The position numbers were made by a program, and so were the translations under genes. From the NCBI GenBank assembly GCA_037349105.1, contig JAYJMM010000032.1:2688364-2752363 (forward strand): a DNA stretch of 64,000 nt. Direction: 5' to 3'. The notes beneath the pieces were generated by a model, which worked only from the letters and a program-made list of their open reading frames with translations, was not told where the DNA came from and made no database searches. Of this stretch, positions 1 through 13,000 are shown one piece after another. The number at the start of each line of letters is the position of its first letter. The stretch's first letter is position 1. The stretch comes from Limnomonas spitsbergensis. Lineage: Eukaryota; Chlorophyta; Chlorophyceae; Chlamydomonadales.

Positions 1-272
1 AAGATAAGATAATGCCGATGCGGCGTGGATTTTGGGAAGTACAGGCTGACGAGTATACTGATATTCTGATTGGTATCATGAGTGACTGTTGCCTGTGTTG
101 TCCAACGGGAGCAAGGCGTACATACGCACGGAAGCTCGTGTGCAGCTCGCTCGTCTGCCCGATGCGAAATTTCATCTGGGTATACAACTTCAAAGGGTAT
201 ACAGACCGGGGCTTGTAATTCGTCAACCTGTAATTCCCAGAGACCACGCCGCATCGGCGTTTTCTCATCTTA
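1..272. repeat. Palindromic MITE-like element, possibly cut by the window edge
   Basis: Bases 1-52 and 220-272 are imperfect inverted repeats. The core GCCGATGCGGCGTGG at 14-28 reappears as its reverse complement at 244-258, and the flanking segments (tgggaagtacaggctgac against its partner near 222-240) also pair with few mismatches. The 167-bp interior has no convincing ORF. The shape is that of a short non-autonomous inverted-repeat element. No target duplication can be checked because the left end coincides with the window edge. Confidence 0.55.
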
Positions 273-762
273 ATTTTCTTCTGAAAGCAGCGTAGCAAAG
301 CATTACACTGCATGGTATGGTCACTCATTCAATGTGATTATCGAGAATGGGCACTGGCTCTCGCTCAGCTTATTACTGAATAAGTAGTAGTGTATGTTGA
401 ACGCGCATTTGAGGCCGGCTGTGAGTTATGCACTCACGCATGCATGCATGCATGCATGCATGCCCAGAGCGTCGGAGCAGGGGGCACAGAGCCACAGACT
501 GACCTACCGTCCTTGGTGGTCATCTATGCGCTCCGTCCATCCAAAACACGTGAACATATCTTGGCCGCTTTGTGATCAAAGATGAATCATGCATGGTTCT
601 GCACCAGGAAATTTGTGTTCCTGGTATGATATGTGGGGACGGAGGTGTCATCGGTTTATCCGATGAATAGTGTATTGGGTTCAATCGATCAACTGACAGG
701 TGGCAAGGGACTGTGGTATAGGTGGTTTAGAAGATGCATGAACTAACATTTATCCTGTTGCA
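273..762. other. 5' flank of the J-RRM-GTPase gene, no gene recognised
   Basis: Nothing coding is recognised here. It holds an ATGC microsatellite at 438-463 and otherwise ordinary sequence. An in-frame TGA at 739-741 upstream of the first ATG at 763 limits the first exon if translation starts there. The promoter should lie here, but I see no defined TATA box or initiator. Confidence 0.5.
438..463. repeat. (ATGC)n microsatellite
   Basis: A run of about six and a half perfect GCAT tetranucleotides. The repeat is self-complementary and could form a small hairpin. Confidence 0.9.
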
Positions 763-1020
763 ATGTTGCACACTTCAGGAATGGAGAAGCAGGACATTCT
801 TCTAGTTGCATCAAAAAATATGGGTGCATGGGAGTGCCGCCGTCTGTTGGCGTGCTCGCTCCTTACGAGGCCGTCAGGCTTCTACGCTGCTTTCTACAAC
901 GACCCCAAAGTATCAGTGCAGCAACTGTTCAAGAAGCTCAGCCTAATGGTGCATCCGGACAAGAACCCTGGCGACGCGACTGCGGCACGTGCTTTTCAGT
1001 TCTTACAGGAGGCAGCCAAG
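763..1020 (+). CDS. Exon 1: J domain (helices II-III with HPD)
   Basis: The exon encodes residues 1-86. The stretch LFKKLSLMVHPDKNPGD is a clear J-domain helix II and loop with the invariant HPD triad that contacts Hsp70, followed by an Ala-rich helix III (AARAFQFLQEAAK). It stops at AAG|GTGAGA in phase 0. The usual helix IV motif (LSDPxKRxxYD) is absent from this exon and I did not find it downstream. The N-terminal part lacks the common YEVLGV signature but has an aromatic GFYAAF in the matching place. Confidence 0.75.
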
Positions 1021-4000
1021 GTGAGATTTAGGGAGTAATATGTAGTACAGCTTGTATGCATGTACATGATGCTTGATGCTGTTGACATTTCTGTGGTGTG
1101 GATACCAATTAGGCCTCAAGTTTTGACCTTTGCCTCAGGGGGTAGGGCCACGAGAAGGTCCAGATATAGTTACTGACTCGCTTTTTCCACGCATGCAACC
1201 AAAAGCCTTTTATCTTAAGGGGCTATCAATAATGCACACCAGAAAAGTAGGTCAATAATTGCACATGAGACTTGGGTCGGGGGTCATTCAGGCACCGTAT
1301 GGGAGGCCACGCGTGTTTCAGATCGTCATGGTGAGCCTGCTGAAAGAGGCATGAGGCATGAGGGGCATTCAGATTTCCTGTGAACAGTTCTGGGAGGATA
1401 AGGGTGAGCCCGCACCATGGCGGGAGAGAGGGGGGGCTGGAAAGGCGTGAATGTTTGGAGAGCGTGTTTGAGATAATTGGATGCGACAGGAGAGGGGCTT
1501 CCACAGCCCAATGCTATGTTCAGCAGCTCATACCTTCGCCTCATCCCAAGCCAAGAAAAAAGGGCGGCTACAAGTTGCCAAGGCTGCCTATTTTGTCTAG
1601 AAATGGAATGATGTTTGCCAGTACTATTTGCCATTGCTATTACCGACACTGTTACTTTGCTAGACATCTGCTGATTGACCAATGAGGTGTATTCAAATTA
1701 TCTGATGCAAGAAGAGCAAATACTCTTGCCATGCATGGCCCCAGCAAGATATTGGAAATTGAATGGCGGCAGGTGGCAGCAGCAGGCTTTACGTCAGCTG
1801 GACCAGGCTGCGTCACAAGCACAGAGCGCTCCTACCCACCACCTGCAAAACCCAGCAGTGTCCCCAGCCCAGTGAACTCCTCCCCGCTGAGTAACATGGT
1901 AAGAAGAGGACTGGGTGTGAGGGTTGTATGCAATGTAGCCTATAAAGTAACAGGTATCGAAAAAGGGACAGCCACTCACGAAACGCATTTTGCTCACATT
2001 GCACCAATACCCCAACACTAGCTTGCACCACACAGGTATGTGCATGTTTCCATCCTCATACCTATATATAAATATATCAGACTGTTGGAGTATTGCAGAC
2101 ATGTGCACCCCTGCTGTACTTGCGTGGGGGTAGTGAGCTCTGGTATTTGTAACACAAGGCTACGAGCTGGTGCAAAGTTACTGTGAGCTTACGCCTGTTC
2201 TTCTAATTTGGTAATTGTGTCAGGGCAACTGTGACGTGTACGTCAAGAATTTCAACAAGGAGGTGAACAGGGCAGACCTGCGAGGGCTGTTTGAGCCATT
2301 CGGCGATATCGTGAATGTTTCGATTATGTACTACCCTGATGGCAAAAGCAAGACGACCGGGTGCATCACCCTCAGCTGCTATGACGCGGCCATCAAAGCC
2401 GTCGCTGCGTTGCATGGCAAAGATTTCAAGAGCCAGCCTCTGTATGCGGCTCTGAAGCGGTCAAAGAAGGACATGGAGAAGGGCAAGGAGGACATGGAGA
2501 AGGGCAACGAGGACATGGAGAAGGGCAAGATGCCGGGGATCCAGCCAGTGAGTTATAACTTTTGTAAGGAGGGCCTGCATGGCGCTTTATCCAAGTAACG
2601 TGTTGTACCTTGGTAAGGAACTCCCGTAGTGCAGAGCATTTAAATATTATAAAACTAACAAACATAACAACTATCAAGCACGTGAAGGTTGACATAACAG
2701 TACCATGCGTGCTAATTGGGCAATGCTGGGGTATATGATGCGGTATGAGTTCTGCTTGTTTTGCGACATCCGCCATTCATTGCTTTTTGTCTTTCTGTTT
2801 CGAAGCATCAGCCATGCATGTCTTGCTGTCTTGCTGCCTTTGTTCCTGTGCATCAGCCGTGCTTTGCTTGCTGTCTGCCTGTCTGTCTCTTTTGTAATAC
2901 CCGCCGTGCACCACTACTTTGTGTCTTTGTCCTGGTCAAACAGCACCCGTTTTGCCTTGCTTGCTGTCTTTCTGCCTATTTCAGCATCGGATGCTCGCTG
3001 CTTGCTGTCTTATTGCATGTTGAACAGCATCCACTTTGCCTTGTTTGCTGTCATTCTGCCTTTTTCAGCATCGGATGCTCGCTGCTTGCTGTCTTATTGC
3101 CTGTTAAACAGCATCCGCTTTGCCTTGCTTGCTTTCTTTCTGCCTATTTCAGCATCGGATGCTCGCTGCTTGCTGTCTTATTGCATGTTAAACAGCATCT
3201 GCTTTGCCTTGCTTGCTGTCTTTCTGCCTATTTCAGCATCCGATGCTCGCTGCTTGCTGTCTCATCGCCTGTTAAACAGCATCCGCTTTGCCTTGCTTGC
3301 TGTCTTTCTGCCTATTTCAGCATCCGATGCTCGCTGCTTGCTGTCTTATTGCCTGTTAAACAGCATCTGCTTTGCCTTGCTTGCTGTCTTTCTGCCTATT
3401 TCAGCATCGGATGCTCGCTGCTTGCTGTCTCATCGCCTGTTAAACAGCATCCGCTTTGCCTTGCTTGCTGTCTTTCTGCCTATTTCAGCATCCGATGCTC
3501 GCTGCTTGCTGTCTTATTGCCTGTTAAACAGCATTCGCTTTGCCTTGCTTGCTGTCTTTCTGCCTATTTCAGCATCGGATGCTCGCTGCTTGCTGTCTCA
3601 TCGCCTGTTAAACAGCATCTGCTTTGCCTTGCTTGTTGTCTTTCTGCCTATTTCAGCATCGGATGCTCGCTGCTTGCTGTCTCATCGCCTGTTAAACAGC
3701 ATCCGCTTTGCCTTGCTTGCTGTCTTTCTGCCTATTTCAGCATCCGATGCTCGCTGCTTGCTGTCTTATTGCCTGTTAAACAGCATCCGCTTTGCCTTGC
3801 TTGCTGTCTTTCTGCCTATTTCAGCATCCGATGCTCGCTGCTTGCTGTCTTATTGCCTGTTAAACAGCATCCGCTTTGCCTTGCTTGCTGTCTTTCTGCC
3901 TATTTCAGCATCCGATGCTCGCTGCTTGCTGTCTTATTGCCTGTTAAACAGCATCCGCTTTGCCTTGCTTGCTGTCTTTCTGCCTATTTCAGCATCGGAT

Positions 4001-7000
4001 GCTCGCTGCTTGCTGTCTCATCGCCTGTTAAACAGCATCCGCTTTGCCTTGCTTGCTGTCTTTCTGCCTATTTCAGCATCCGATGCTCGCTGCTTGCTGT
4101 CTTTTTGCCTGTTAAACAGCATTCGCTTTGCCTTGCTTGCTGTCTTTCTGCCTATTTCAGCATCGGATGCTCGCAGCTTGCTGTCTCATCGCCTGTTAAA
4201 CAGCATCTGCTTTGCCTTGCTTGCTGTCTTTCTGCCTATTTCAGCATCGGATGCTCGCTGCTTGCTGTCTCATCGCCTGTTAAACAGCATCCGCTTTGCC
4301 TTGCTTGCTGTCTTTCTGCCTATTTCAGCATCCGATGCTCGCTGCTTGCTGTCTTATTGCCTGTTAAACAGCATCCGCTTTGCCTTGCTTGCTGTCTTTC
4401 TGCCCATTTCAGCATCCGATGCTCGCTGCTTGCTGTCTTTTTGCCTGTTAAACAGCATTCGCTTTGCCTTGCTTGCTGTCTTTCTGCCTATTTCAGCATC
4501 GGATGCTCGCAGCTTGCTGTCTCATCGCCTGTTAAACAGCATCTGCTTTGCCTTGCTTGCTGTCTTTCTGCCTATTTCAGCATCGGATGCTCGCTGCTTG
4601 CTGTCTCATCGCCTGTTAAACAGCATCCGCTTTGCCTTGCTTGCTGTCTTTCTGCCTATTTCAGCATCCGATGCTCGCTGCTTGCTGTCTTATTGCCTGT
4701 TAAACAGCATCCGCTTTGCCTTGCTTGCTGTCTTTCTGCCTCTTTCAGCATCGGATGCTCGCTGCTTGCTGTCTTATTGCCTGTTAAACAGCATCCGCTT
4801 TGCCTTGCTTGCTGTCTTTCTGCCTATTTCAGCATCGGATGCTCGTTGCTTGCTGTCTTATTGCCTGTTCAACAGCATCCGCTTTGCCTTGCTCACTGTC
4901 TTCCTGCTTATTTCAACATCGGATGCTCACTGCTTGCTATCTTATTGCCTGCTCAACAGCATCCGCTTTGCCTTGCTTGCTGTCTTTCTGCCTATATCAG
5001 CATCCGATGCTCGCTGCTTGCTGTCTTATTGCCTGTTAAACAGCATTCGCTTTGCCTTGCTTGCTGTCTTTCTGCTTATTTCAGCATCCGATGCTCGCTG
5101 CTTGCTGTCTTATTGCCTGTTATAACAGCATCCGCTTTGCCTTGCTTGCTGTCTTTCTGCCTATTTCAGCATCGGATGCTCGCTGCTTGCTGTCTTATTG
5201 ACTGTTCAACAGCATCCGCTTTGCCTTGCTTGCTGTCTTTCTGCCTATTTCAGCATCCGATGCTCGCTGCTTGCTGTCTTATTGCCTGTTAAACAGCATC
5301 CGCTTTGCCTTGCTTGCTGTCTTTCTGCCTATTTCAGCATCCGATGCTCGCTGCTTGCTGTCTTGTTGCCTGTTAAACAGCATCCGCTTTGCCTTGCTTG
5401 CTGTCTTTCTACCTATTTCAGCATCGCATGCTCGCTGCTTGCTGTCTTATTGCCTGTTAAACAGCATCCGCTTTGCCTTGCTCACTGTCTTTCTGCCTAT
5501 TTCAGCATCCGATGCTCGCTGCTTGCTGTCTTATTGACTGTTAAACAGCATCCGCTTTGCCTTGCTTGCTGTCTTTCTGCCTATTTCAGCATCCGATGCT
5601 CGCTGCTTGCCGTCTTATTGCCTGTTAAACAGCATCCACTTTACCTTGCTCATTATCTTTCTGCCTATTTCAGCATCCTATGCTCACTGCTTGCTGTCTT
5701 ATTGCCTGTTAAACAACATCCGCTTTGCCTTGCTAGCTGTCTTTCTGCCTATTTCAGCATCCGATGCTCGCTGCTTGCTGTCTTTTTGCCTGTTCAACAG
5801 CATCCGCTTTGCCTTGCTCACTGTCTTTCTGCCTATTTCAGCATCCGATGCTCGCTGCTTGCTGTCTTATTGACTGTTAAACAGCATCCGCTTTGCCTTG
5901 CTTGCTGTCTTTCTGCCTATTTCAGCATCCGATGCTCACTGCTTGCTGTCTTATTGCCTGTTAAACAGCATCCGCTTTGCCTTGCTTGCTGTCTTTCTGC
6001 CTATTTCAGCATCACATGCCCGCTGCTTGCTGTCTTATTGCCTGTTATACAGCATCCGTTTTGCCTTGCTTGTTGTCTTACTGCCTATTTCAGCATCCGA
6101 TGCCCGCTGCTTGCTGTATTTTTGCCTGTTAAACAGCATCCACTTTGTTTTGCTTGCTGTCTTTCTGCCTATTTCAGCATCGCATGCTCGCTGCTTGCTG
6201 TCTTATTGCCTGTTCAACAGCATCCGCTTTGCCTTGCTCACTGTCTTTCTGCCTATTTCAGCATCCGATGCTCGCTGCTTGCTGTCTTATTGACTGTTAA
6301 ACAGCATCCGCTTTGCCTTGCTTGCTGTCTTTCTGCCAATGTCAGCATCCGATGCTCGCTGCTTGCTGTCTTATTGCCTGTTCAACAGCATCCGCTTTGC
6401 CTTGCTTGCTGTCTTTCTGCCTATTTCAGCATCCGATGCGCGCTGCTTGCTGTCTTATTGACTGTTAAACAGCATCCGCTTTGCCTTGCTTGCTGTCTTT
6501 CTGCCTATTTCAGCATCCGATGCTCGCTGCTTGCTGTCTTCTTTCCTGTTCAACAGCATCCGCTTTGCCTTGCTTGCTGTCTTTCTGCCTATTTCGGCAT
6601 CTGATGCTCGCTGCTTGCTGTCTTATTGCCTGTTAAACAGCATCCACTTTGCCTTGCTCACTGTCTTTCTGCCTATTTCAGCATCCGATGCACGCTGCTT
6701 GCTGTCTTATTGCCTGTTAAACATCATCCGCTTTGCCTTGCTTGCTGTCTTTCTGCCTACCGTAGAACCACTTTAGCTCCGCTCGTAATTAAATAATTAT
6801 TGGGGTGCGCGGACATGGCTGCGCGCTAATATTAATACAAAAATTGCCGCTGCGCGGAGTGTCAGTAAGGTGCTAAACAATTATTTTGGGGGTGCGCGGT
6901 ATGAATTAAAAACAACATTTTTTACAAAAATTTTGCGCGCTAGCGCGCGGCTGTTTGTTTCGACATCCGTTCAGGCATCCTTGTCAAGTGTGCCTAAATA

Positions 7001-10000
7001 GCCCTGCATGGTAACACTACTGATGACTCGGATGAGCCCTTCCGGGACTCAAAGTGCTGAACATTGACAGGATTCGAACTGCAGACCTCAGGGTGGACTG
7101 CTAAGTTACGTAGTACCACTGAGCCCCCCGGGCCCCAATAACCACACGTTTTCTGAGGCCAGGAATCGGCGGGGGAGGGGGATGACGACTACGGTATGCG
7201 GATCCTGCTAGCATCAAACGAAGTTGTAACTGAGTTTGACGGTACTGGCTGGAAGTGCTGCGCGGACGAAAATTTTAATTATTTCCAGTGATGCGCGATG
7301 TTTAATTAAATTTCGTGCTGCGCGGCGTTAAATTAAATTAAAATTTCGTCGCTGCGCGACCGTTTTTAAAATTCTTTTTGGGGTGCGCGGCCGAAAATTA
7401 AATTCTTTTTTTGGGGGGTGCGCGGAGTTAAAGTGGTTTTACGGTATTTCAGCATCGGATGCTCGCAGCTTGCTGTCTTATTGCCTGTTCAACAGCATCC
7501 GCTTTGCCTTGCTCACTGTCTTTCTGCCTAGTTCAGCATCGGATGCTCACTGCCTGCTATCTTTTTGCCTATTAAACAGCATCCGCTTCGCCTTGCTTGC
7601 TGTCTTTCTGCCTATTTCAGCATCCGATGCTCGCTGCTTGCTGTCTTATTGACTGTTAAACAGCATCCGCTTTGCCTTGCTTGCTGTCTTTCTGCCTATT
7701 TCAGCATCCGATGCTCGCTGCTTGCTGTCTTATTGACTGTTATACAGCATCCGTTTTGCCTTGCTTGCTGTCTTTCTGCCTATTTCAGCATCTGATGCTC
7801 GCTGCTTGCTGTCTTATTGCCTGTTAAACAGCATCCGCTTTGCTTTGCTTGCTGTCTTTCTGCCTATTTCAGCATCGCATGCTCGCTGCTTGCTGTCTTA
7901 TTGCCTGTTCAACAGCATCCGCTTTGCCTTGCTCAATGTCTTTCAGCCTATTTCAGCATCCGATGCTCGCTGCTTGCTGTCTTATTGACTGTTAAACAGC
8001 ATCCGCTTTGCTTTGCTTGCTGTCTTTCTGCCTATTTCAGCATCCGATGCTCGCTGCTTGCCGTCTTATTGCTTGTTAAACAGCATCCACTTTGCCTTGC
8101 TTTCTTTCTGTCTGCCTATTTCAGCATCCGATGCTCACTGCTTGCTGTCTTATTTCCTGTTAAACAACATCCACTTTGCCTTGCTTGCTGTCTTTCTGCC
8201 TATTTCAGCATCTGATGCTCGCTGCTTGCTGTCTTCTTGCCTGTTAAACAGCATCCGCTTTGCCTTGCTTGCTGTCTTTCTGCCTATTTTAGCATCAGAT
8301 GCTCGCTGCTTGCTGTCTTCTTTCCTGTTCAACAGCATCCGCTTTGCCTTGCTAGCTGACTTTCTGCCTATTTCAGCATCGTATGCTTGCTGCTTGCTGT
8401 CTTATTGCCTGTTCAACAGCATCCGCTTTGCCTTGCTCACTGTCTTTCTGCCTATTTCAGCATCCGATGCTCGCTGCTTGCTGTCTTCTTTCCTGTTCAA
8501 CAGCATCCGCTTTGCCTTGCTCACTGTCTTTCTGCCTATTTCAGCATCCGATGCTCGCTGCTTGCTGTCTTATTGCCTGTTCAACAGCATCCGCTTTGCC
8601 TTGCTCACTGTCTTTCTGCCTATTTCAGCATCCGATGCTCACTGCTTGCTATCTTATTTCCTGTTAAACAGCATTCGCTTTGCCTTGCTTGCTGTCTTTC
8701 TGCCTATTTCAGCATTCAATGCTCGCTGCTTGCTGTCTTCTTTCCTGTTCAACAGCATCCGCTTTGCCTTGCTAGCTGACTTTCTGCCTATTTCAGCATG
8801 GTATGCTTGCTGCTTGCTGTCTTATTGCCTGTTCAACAGCATCCGCTTTGCCTTGCTCACTGTCTTTCTGCCTATTTCAGCATCCGATGCTCGCTGCTTG
8901 CTGTCTCATCGCCTGTTAAACAGCATCCGCTTTGCCTTGCTTGCTGTCTTTCTGCCTATTTCAGCATCCGATGCTCGCTGCTTGCTGTCTTATTGCCTGT
9001 TCAACAGCATCCGCTTTGCCTTGCTTGCTGTCTTTCTGCCTATTTCAGCATCCGATGCTCACTGCTTGCTGTCTTATTTCCTGTTAAACAGCATTCGCTT
9101 TGCCTTGCTTGCTGTCTTTCTGCCTATTTCAGCATCCGATGCTCGCTGCTTGCTGTCTTATTGCCTGTCAAACAGCATCCGCTTTGCCTTGCTTGCTGTC
9201 TTTCTGCCTATTTCAGCATCCGATGCTCACTGCTTGCTGTCTTTTTTCCTGTTAAACAGCATTCGCTTTGCCTTGCTTGCTGTCTTTCTGCCTATTTCAG
9301 CATCCGATGCTCGCTGCTTGCTGTCTTATTGCCTGTCAAACAGCATCCGCTTTGCCTTGCTTGCTGTCTTTCTGCCTATTTCAGCATCCGATGCTCGCTG
9401 CTTGCTGTCTTATTGCCTGTTAAACAGCATCCGCTTTGCCTTGCTTGCTGTCTTTCTGCCTATTTCAGCATCGGATGCTCGTTGCTTGCTGTCTTATTGC
9501 CTGTTCAACAGCATCCGCTTTGCCTTGCTCACTGTCTTCCTGCTTATTTCAGCATCGGATGCTCACTGCTTGCTATCTTATTGCCTGCTCAACAGCATCC
9601 GCTTTGCCTTGCTTGCTGTCTTTCTGCCTATATCAGCATCCGATGCTCGCTGCTTGCTGTCTTATTGCCTGTTAAACAGCATCCGCTTTGCTTTGCTTGC
9701 TGTCTTTCTGCCTATTTCAGCATCGCATGCTCGCTGCTTGCTGTCTTATTGCCTGTTCAACAGCATCCGCTTTGCCTTGCTCACTGTCTTTCTGCCTATT
9801 TCAGCATCCGATGCTCGCTGCTTGCTGTCTTATTGACTGTTAAACAGCATCCGCTTTGCTTTGCTTGCTGTCTTTCTGCCTATTTCAGCATCCGATGCTC
9901 GCTGCTTGCCGTCTTATTGCTTGTTAAACAGCATCCACTTTGCCTTGCTTTCTTTCTGTCTGCCTATTTCAGCATCCGATGCTCACTGCTTGCTGTCTTA

Positions 10001-13000
10001 TTTCCTGTTAAACAACATCCACTTTGCCTTGCTTGCTGTCTTTCTGCCTATTTCAGCATCTGATGCTCGCTGCTTGCTGTCTTCTTGCCTGTTAAACAGC
10101 ATCCGCTTTGCCTTGCTTGCTGTCTTTCTGCCTATTTTAGCATCAGATGCTCGCTGCTTGCTGTCTTCTTTCCTGTTCAACAGCATCCGCTTTGCCTTGC
10201 TAGCTGACTTTCTGCCTATTTCAGCATCGTATGCTTGCTGCTTGCTGTCTTATTGCCTGTTCAACAGCATCCGCTTTGCCTTGCTCACTGTCTTTCTGCC
10301 TATTTCAGCATCCGATGCTCGCTGCTTGCTGTCTTCTTTCCTGTTCAACAGCATCCGCTTTGCCTTGCTCACTGTCTTTCTGCCTATTTCAGCATCCGAT
10401 GCTCGCTGCTTGCTGTCTTATTGCCTGTTCAACAGCATCCGCTTTGCCTTGCTCACTGTCTTTCTGCCTATTTCAGCATCCGATGCTCACTGCTTGCTAT
10501 CTTATTTCCTGTTAAACAGCATTCGCTTTGCCTTGCTTGCTGTCTTTCTGCCTATTTCAGCATTCAATGCTCGCTGCTTGCTGTCTTCTTTCCTGTTCAA
10601 CAGCATCCGCTTTGCCTTGCTAGCTGACTTTCTGCCTATTTCAGCATGGTATGCTTGCTGCTTGCTGTCTTATTGCCTGTTCAACAGCATCCGCTTTGCC
10701 TTGCTCACTGTCTTTCTGCCTATTTCAGCATCCGATGCTCGCTGCTTGCTGTCTCATCGCCTGTTAAACAGCATCCGCTTTGCCTTGCTTGCTGTCTTTC
10801 TGCCTATTTCAGCATCCGATGCTCGCTGCTTGCTGTCTTATTGCCTGTTCAACAGCATCCGCTTTGCCTTGCTTGCTGTCTTTCTGCCTATTTCAGCATC
10901 CGATGCTCACTGCTTGCTGTCTTATTTCCTGTTAAACAGCATTCGCTTTGCCTTGCTTGCTGTCTTTCTGCCTATTTCAGCATCCGATGCTCGCTGCTTG
11001 CTGTCTTATTGCCTGTCAAACAGCATCCGCTTTGCCTTGCTTGCTGTCTTTCTGCCTATTTCAGCATCCGATGCTCACTGCTTGCTGTCTTATTTCCTGT
11101 TAAACAGCATTCGCTTTGCCTTGCTTGCTGTCTTTCTGCCTATTTCAGCATCCGATGCTCGCTGCTTGCTGTCTTATTGCCTGTCAAACAGCATCCGCTT
11201 TGCCTTGCTTGCTGTCTTTCTGCCTATTTCAGCATCCGATGCTCGCTGCTTGCTGTCTTATTGCCTGTTAAACAGCATCCGCTTTGCCTTGCTTGCTGTC
11301 TTTCTGCCTATTTCAGCATCGGATGCTCGTTGCTTGCTGTCTTATTGCCTGTTCAACAGCATCCGCTTTGCCTTGCTCACTGTCTTCCTGCTTATTTCAG
11401 CATCGGATGCTCACTGCTTGCTATCTTATTGCCTGCTCAACAGCATCCGCTTTGCCTTGCTTGCTGTCTTTCTGCCTATATCAGCATCCGATGCTCGCTG
11501 CTTGCTGTCTTATTGCCTGTTAAACAGCATTCGCTTTGCCTTGCTTGCTGTCTTTCTGCCTATTTCAGCATCCGATGCTCGCTTCTTGCTGTCTTTTTGC
11601 CTGTTCAACAGCATCCGCTTTGCCTTGCTCACTGTCTTTCTGCCTATTTCAGCATCCGATGCTCGCTGCTTGCTGTCTTCTTTCCTGTTCAACAGCATCC
11701 GCTTTGCCTTGCTCACTGTCTTTCTGCCTATTTCAGCATCCGATGCTCGCTGCTTGCTGTCTTATTGCCTGTTCAACAGCATCCGCTTTGCCTTGCTCAC
11801 TGTCTTTCTGCCTATTTCAGCATCCGATGCTCACTGCTTGCTATCTTATTTCCTGTTAAACAGCATTCGCTTTGCCTTGCTTGCTGTCTTTCTGCCTATT
11901 TCAGCATTCAATGCTCGCTGCTTGCTGTCTTCTTTCCTGTTCAACAGCATCCGCTTTGCCTTGCTAGCTGACTTTCTGCCTATTTCAGCATGGTATGCTT
12001 GCTGCTTGCTGTCTTATTGCCTGTTCAACAGCATCCGCTTTGCCTTGCTCACTGTCTTTCTGCCTATTTCAGCATCCGATGCTCACTGCTTGCTGTCTTA
12101 TTTCCTGTTAAACAGCATTCGCTTTGCCTTGCTTGCTGTCTTTCTGCCTATTTCAGCATCCGATGCTCGCTGCTTGCTGTCGTATTGCCTGTCAAACAGC
12201 ATCCGCTTTGCCTTGCTTGCTGTCTTTCTGCCTATTTCAGCATCCGATGCTCGCTGCTTGCTGTCTTATTGCCTTTTAAACAGCATCCGCTTTGCCTTGC
12301 TTGCTGTTTTTCTGCCTATTTCAGCATCGGATGCTCACTGCTTGCTGTCTTATTGCCTGTTCAACAGCATCCGCTTTGCCTTGCTCACTGTCTTCCTGCT
12401 TATTTCAGCATCGGATGCTCGCTGCTTGCTGTCTTATTGCCTGTCAAACAGCATCCGCTTTGCCTTGCTTGCTGTCTTTCTGCCTATTTCAGCATCCGAT
12501 GCTCGCTTCTTGCTGTCTTCTTTCCTGTTCAACAGCATCCGCTTTGCCTTGCTCACTGTCTTTCTGCCTATTTCAGCATCCGATGCCCGCTGCTTGCTGT
12601 CTTATTGCCTGTTCAACAGCATCCGCTTTGCCTTGCTCACTGTCTTTCTGCCTATTTCAGCATCCGATGCTCGCTGCTTGCTGTCTTCTTTCCTGTTCAA
12701 CAGCATCCGCTTTGCCTTGCTCACTGTCTTTCTGCCTATTTCAGCATCCGATGCTCGCTGCTTGCTGTCTTATTGCCTGTTCAACAGCATCCGCTTTGCC
12801 TTGCTCACTGTCTTTCTGCCTATTTCAGCATCCGATGCTCACTGCTTGCTGTCTTATTTCCTGTTAAACAGCATTCGCTTTGCCTTGCTTGCTGTCTTTC
12901 TGCCTATTTCAGCATTCGATGCTCGCTGCTTGCTGTCTTCTTTCCTGTTCAACAGCATCCGCTTTGCCTTGCTAGCTGACTTTCTGCCTATTTCAGCATC

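Noticed and set aside
12..585. Short ORFs of 60-68 codons at the left edge
   Set aside because: They overlap a palindromic repeat and a microsatellite, in several frames, with no family resemblance.
1226..1685. ORFs of 90-120 codons on both strands in intron 1
   Set aside because: No domain, and they compete with each other. None supplies the missing J-domain helix IV.
7064..7136. Functional tRNA gene
   Set aside because: A and B box matches exist, but the acceptor and T stems do not pair and the anticodon loop is too long.
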